DNA of 64,000 bases from Hymenobacter oligotrophus (GTDB lineage Bacteria > Bacteroidota > Bacteroidia > Cytophagales > Hymenobacteraceae): contig NZ_CP032317.1 in the NCBI RefSeq assembly GCF_003574965.1, positions 682,001-746,000 of the forward strand, given 5' to 3'. The first letter of the stretch is position 1. Every line of letters begins with the position of its first letter. The translations under genes and the position numbers were made by a program. Shown in pieces: positions 61,350 through 64,000 of the stretch. The notes beneath the pieces are model-generated. The model was not told where the DNA came from. It was given only the letters and a program-made list of their open reading frames with translations, and did not search any database.

Positions 61350-62520
61350 GCCTGCCCACACCAAGCACGCAGCCTTGGCGCGGCCTAACCTTGGCGAGTT
61401 TGGCCGCCACGAGCTGGCCGTGCTGGGCGCCCCCTGCGGCGTAATTAAGGACTTGGCCTCGCGCTTGCTGCCCGAGCTAAGCACTGGCTTGCGCGTGGCC
61501 TACGTAGATGCCGACCACGCCGCCGGCGATGCTGCCGACCAAGGCGAGGCCGGCGGCGCCGATGCCATTTTGCAGGCCGGAGCCGCTGCCGAGCTAACCG
61601 ACAAAATTCATTTTCGCCGGCTCGATGCGCGGCAGGGCATGGATAAGTTCAGCCAACAGCACTGGCTGGCCGGGCAAAGCCTGGTGTTGGCAAACGGCAA
61701 CCACTTCCGGGCCAAGCAGCAGGTTATTATCCTCGATCCGCGCAAACCGCTGGAGAAGAAGCTCGACCGCCTTACCGATGTGCAACTGGTGCTGACTACC
61801 GAAGGCCAAACCGAACTGCCGGAGTACCTGCGGGCGCACTTGCCCAATGCTGCCGAGCTGCCCGTATTGGCCCTAGGTGATACCGCCGGTATTGCCGCTT
61901 GGGTGCGGCAGTGGTGGCAGCAACGCGTGCCGCCGCTGCGGGGCCTGGTGTTGGCCGGCGGGCAAAGCCAACGCATGCAAGCCGACAAAGGCCGCCTGCG
62001 CTACCACGGCCCCGAACAGCGCGAGCACGCCGCAGCCTTGCTGGCTCCGTTTTGCCAGGAGGTGTTCGTGTCGTGCCGGGCCGAGCAGGCGGCGGAGCTG
62101 CCGGCTGGCCTGCAACCGCTGCCCGATCAGTTCCTCGACCTCGGGCCCATGGGCGGCATTCTGTCGGCGCTGCGCCACGACCCCAACGCCGCTTGGCTGG
62201 TAGTAGCCTGCGACCTGCCGTTTCTCTCCAACGCCACCTTGCAGCACCTGGTGCAGCACCGCAACCCGGCTCGGGTAGCAACGGCATTCCGGAGCCCCGC
62301 AAACGAGTTTCCGGAGCCGCTGATTACCATCTGGGAGCCAAGCAGCTACGGCGTGTTGCTGCAATTCCTGGCGATGGGTTACTCGTGCCCGCGAAAGGCG
62401 CTCATCAACTCCGATGTGCAGGTGCTGCAAGCCCCCGCCCCGCAAGAGTTGCGCAACGTAAACACACCTACCGAGCGCGACGCGGCGCAGCAAGAGTTGC
62501 TGAGCTCTCGCAAGCAATAA
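61342..62520 (+). CDS. mobA: MobB-like / MobA fusion (Mo-cofactor guanylyltransferase)
   Basis: 392 residues from ATG 61342. Residues about 1-185 look like a MobB-type fold, but the usual GxxGSGKTT loop is degenerate (LAVLGAPCGVIKDL). Residues about 195-390 are the NTP-transferase MobA: LRGLVLAGGQSQRMQADKGR, LDLGPMGGILSAL, VVACDLPFLSNATL and RKALINSDV-like later motifs. MobA links GMP to Mo-cofactor. Overlaps moaC by 8 bp. The N-terminal domain may be regulatory or vestigial. Confidence 0.8.
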   Translation: MHKPAHTKHAALARPNLGEFGRHELAVLGAPCGVIKDLASRLLPELSTGLRVAYVDADHAAGDAADQGEAGGADAILQAGAAAELTDKIHFRRLDARQGMDKFSQQHWLAGQSLVLANGNHFRAKQQVIILDPRKPLEKKLDRLTDVQLVLTTEGQTELPEYLRAHLPNAAELPVLALGDTAGIAAWVRQWWQQRVPPLRGLVLAGGQSQRMQADKGRLRYHGPEQREHAAALLAPFCQEVFVSCRAEQAAELPAGLQPLPDQFLDLGPMGGILSALRHDPNAAWLVVACDLPFLSNATLQHLVQHRNPARVATAFRSPANEFPEPLITIWEPSSYGVLLQFLAMGYSCPRKALINSDVQVLQAPAPQELRNVNTPTERDAAQQELLSSRKQ

Positions 62521-62587
62521 GTTTGGGAGGCTTCAGTGCGTCTTGCCCGCGGAGCAGTAGCTGCAATAGTAGAGCTGGGCAACGCAG

Positions 62588-63028
62588 TTAGCCCTCAATG
62601 GCCTCAATGCCTTGCTCTTTTAGCCGCTGTAAGTTCGCTTTCATAGCGCTGAGCTGCTCTGGCGAGTGGCCTTGCCAATTGGTAACTTCCCCAACCACTC
62701 GCAGCGGGTGTTGCGTGCGGTAGGATTTGGTCGGATTGCCCGGAAACTTCTTGTCCGTCAGGTTCGGGTCGTCTTCGAAAGGGCCGGTAGGCTCCACTAT
62801 GTAAATGCGGCCGGGCCCGTCGCCTAGGGCAAGTTCAGCTCCCCAAGTGGCTGCGTCGAGGGTGGCAGTGAGGTACACGTACGCAGCCTTTTTGTGCTGC
62901 CCATAGTTCGAGTTGAAGCCGGGCTGTATCAGGTCGCCTAGGTGCAGGTTGGCCTTGGTGCCGTGGTAGAAGGGCTGGTCGTTCAGGTCGTGGATAGCGG
63001 TTGTGCTCATGCCCTCGTATTTGCTCAT
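62588..63028 (-). CDS. arr: Rifampin ADP-ribosyltransferase (Arr)
   Basis: 146 residues from ATG 63028; 63010 is an alternative. The Arr fold is recognisable: PFYHGTKANLHLGDLIQPGF, NSNYGQHKKAAYVYLTATLD, ATWGAELALGDG and RIYIVEPTGPFEDDPNLTDK, then NPTKSYRTQHPLRVVGEV. Arr inactivates rifamycins by ADP-ribosylation using NAD+. Sits alone on the minus strand inside the Mo-cofactor group, with two CCTAGG sites, so it is well adapted to the genome and not an obvious recent import. Confidence 0.88.
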   Translation of the reverse strand: MSKYEGMSTTAIHDLNDQPFYHGTKANLHLGDLIQPGFNSNYGQHKKAAYVYLTATLDAATWGAELALGDGPGRIYIVEPTGPFEDDPNLTDKKFPGNPTKSYRTQHPLRVVGEVTNWQGHSPEQLSAMKANLQRLKEQGIEAIEG

Positions 63029-63316
63029 TTTGATTGTAGCCTTGGCTTCTGTTGCGCTTACGGATAACTGCTGACCAGCTGGCTTATATATGCCCAACGA
63101 CGGTGTTGATGCTTCAAGGCAAGCATATGTAACCCGGCTACCGCGCGTTATCTGCTACCTCCACACCTAGCGGGGAACCGTGCCCATGCTGCCTTGGTGC
63201 ACAACCGCTAGCCTTGGCCCGGCGTACTGCCCAAAGCCGCTTTCTTTACCAAGCTTATCATGGCAACAGGCACCCGCGGCGGGCTTTTGCCGGTATCTGT
63301 CGCTTTTTATCACCCG

Positions 63317-64000
63317 ATGACCGAACTCCAACGTCTGCTCGCTGCCTACGACGACTACCGTGCCGCCGGCCGCGCCTGCGCCCTGGCTACCGTGGTGGAG
63401 GTGGAGGGCTCGGCCTACCGCCGCCCCGGCGCCCGCATGCTAGTCGGCGACGACGGCCAGCTGACCGGTGCCATCAGCGGTGGCTGCCTCGAGGGCGACG
63501 CCCGCCAGCGCGCCCGGCAGGCCTTGCAGCAACAACGCCCCACGCTTGTTACCTACGACACCAGCGACGAAGACGACCCGCGCCACGGCCTCGGCCCCGG
63601 CTGCCAGGGAGTAGTGCGCATCCTGCTCGAGCCCCTCAATTTCGCCGACCTCGACAATCCCCTGGAGCTGCTGCGCGGTTTTGCCCTGCATCCCGAACCG
63701 GCCGTACTAGCCACGGTGTTCCGGTGCGCCGCCGGCCAGGCCGTAGCCGACCTAGGCCAACGCCTGCTGCTAGTGCCCGACGGACAGGTGCGCGGCTCGG
63801 CGCTCGATAATCTGCCCCTTACGGCCCAACTGCGCCACGACGCTGCTCAGGCCCTAATGCAGGATCAGTCGCTGATACGCGAGTACCCAGCACCGGCAGG
63901 CGGCACCGTACGCGTGATTCTGGAAGTGCTGCGCCCACCGTTGCGCCTTACCGTGTACGGCGCCGGCAACGATGCCCAGCCGCTCGTTCGGCTGGCGGCT
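63317..64000 (+). CDS. XdhC/CoxI family protein (C-terminus beyond window)
   Basis: 228 codons are visible from ATG 63317. It has ALATVVEVEGSAYRRPGARM, then GAISGGCLEGDARQRARQAL, and a downstream RLTVYGAGNDAQPL, the start of the Rossmann-type XdhC_C domain. XdhC proteins load or mature the sulfido-Mo cofactor of xanthine dehydrogenase or CO dehydrogenase-type enzymes. Shares the neighbourhood with moeA, moaC and mobA. The upstream 290-bp gap has nothing further I can support. Confidence 0.9.
   Translation, partial: MTELQRLLAAYDDYRAAGRACALATVVEVEGSAYRRPGARMLVGDDGQLTGAISGGCLEGDARQRARQALQQQRPTLVTYDTSDEDDPRHGLGPGCQGVVRILLEPLNFADLDNPLELLRGFALHPEPAVLATVFRCAAGQAVADLGQRLLLVPDGQVRGSALDNLPLTAQLRHDAAQALMQDQSLIREYPAPAGGTVRVILEVLRPPLRLTVYGAGNDAQPLVRLAA

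Noticed and set aside
63214-63810. + strand frame rich in Arg and Pro
   Set aside because: It is an alternative frame of the XdhC gene, whose own frame (from 63317) carries the family motifs.

Overview
The window is a high-GC chromosomal segment from a Bacteroidota bacterium, most likely Hymenobacter or a close relative in Hymenobacteraceae. This rests on gene content. There is a protein with a type IX secretion C-terminal sorting domain, a TonB-dependent receptor with a CarboxypepD-regulatory-like N-terminal domain, a very large PAS/GAF hybrid kinase, DUF4394 and PspA/YbjN-like proteins, and a split transketolase. I see no transposase, integrase, phage gene or CRISPR array. The region reads as core and lightly accessory chromosome: about 60 protein genes, one tRNA-Leu, about 15 strong intrinsic-terminator hairpins and several families of small inverted repeats.

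Layout. 1-3.3 kb: PspA and a YbjN/CesT-like gene, an XRE/S24-like regulator with a palindromic operator, a MaoC hydratase and a DUF3592 protein. 3.3-7.05 kb: a TetR regulator with a perfect 20-bp operator, an alpha/beta hydrolase, then a histone-deacetylase-like gene overlapping a J-domain-like gene. 7.5-9.2 kb: two Tat-type ferritin-like proteins in tandem. 9.4-15.3 kb: a DUF4394/T9SS protein, RtcB, OsmC, an SDR and a second TetR. 15.7-18.9 kb: MOSC, then a metal cluster (DUF2231-like membrane protein, VIT1/CCC1 transporter, Dps with a histone-like tail, low-affinity iron permease). 19.2 kb: tRNA-Leu(GAG). 19.4-26.9 kb: NFACT, a membrane protein and an MBL hydrolase in a tight cluster, then a receiver protein and a 1361-residue hybrid histidine kinase. 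27-33 kb: glycosyltransferase-miaA, a decayed outer-membrane gene, pfkA with a terminator-like leader hairpin, TerB and a class III aminotransferase. 33-34.7 kb: a sigma factor / single-TM / Spy-like periplasmic operon. 36.5-40.2 kb: a transketolase split into two genes separated by a von Willebrand A protein and a 260-bp inverted-repeat element. 40.4-48.3 kb: Bcp, lipocalin, M23 and M48 peptidases, FAH hydrolase, lipoproteins and Mpl. 48.5-57 kb: DnaB, a TraB-like protein, a siderophore-type TonB receptor with a PepSY partner, a Crp/Fnr regulator and a DODA dioxygenase. 57.6-64 kb: acyl-CoA synthetase, then a molybdenum-cofactor group (moeA, moaC, a MobB-like/MobA fusion, XdhC) interrupted by an arr rifamycin ADP-ribosyltransferase.

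The most striking signal is not a gene. The palindrome CCTAGG occurs roughly 85-90 times by eye, about once per 730 bp. It is clearly denser between genes than inside them. It often appears in the extended form GCACCTAGGGC, sits in the loops of at least two terminators, and forces the rare Leu codon CTA inside genes. It behaves like a highly iterated palindrome or DNA-uptake-type word. Iron and metal handling (ferritin-like pair, VIT/Dps/permease, TonB/PepSY) and envelope-stress sensing (PspA, sigma/Spy-like operon, M48) are the recurring physiological themes.
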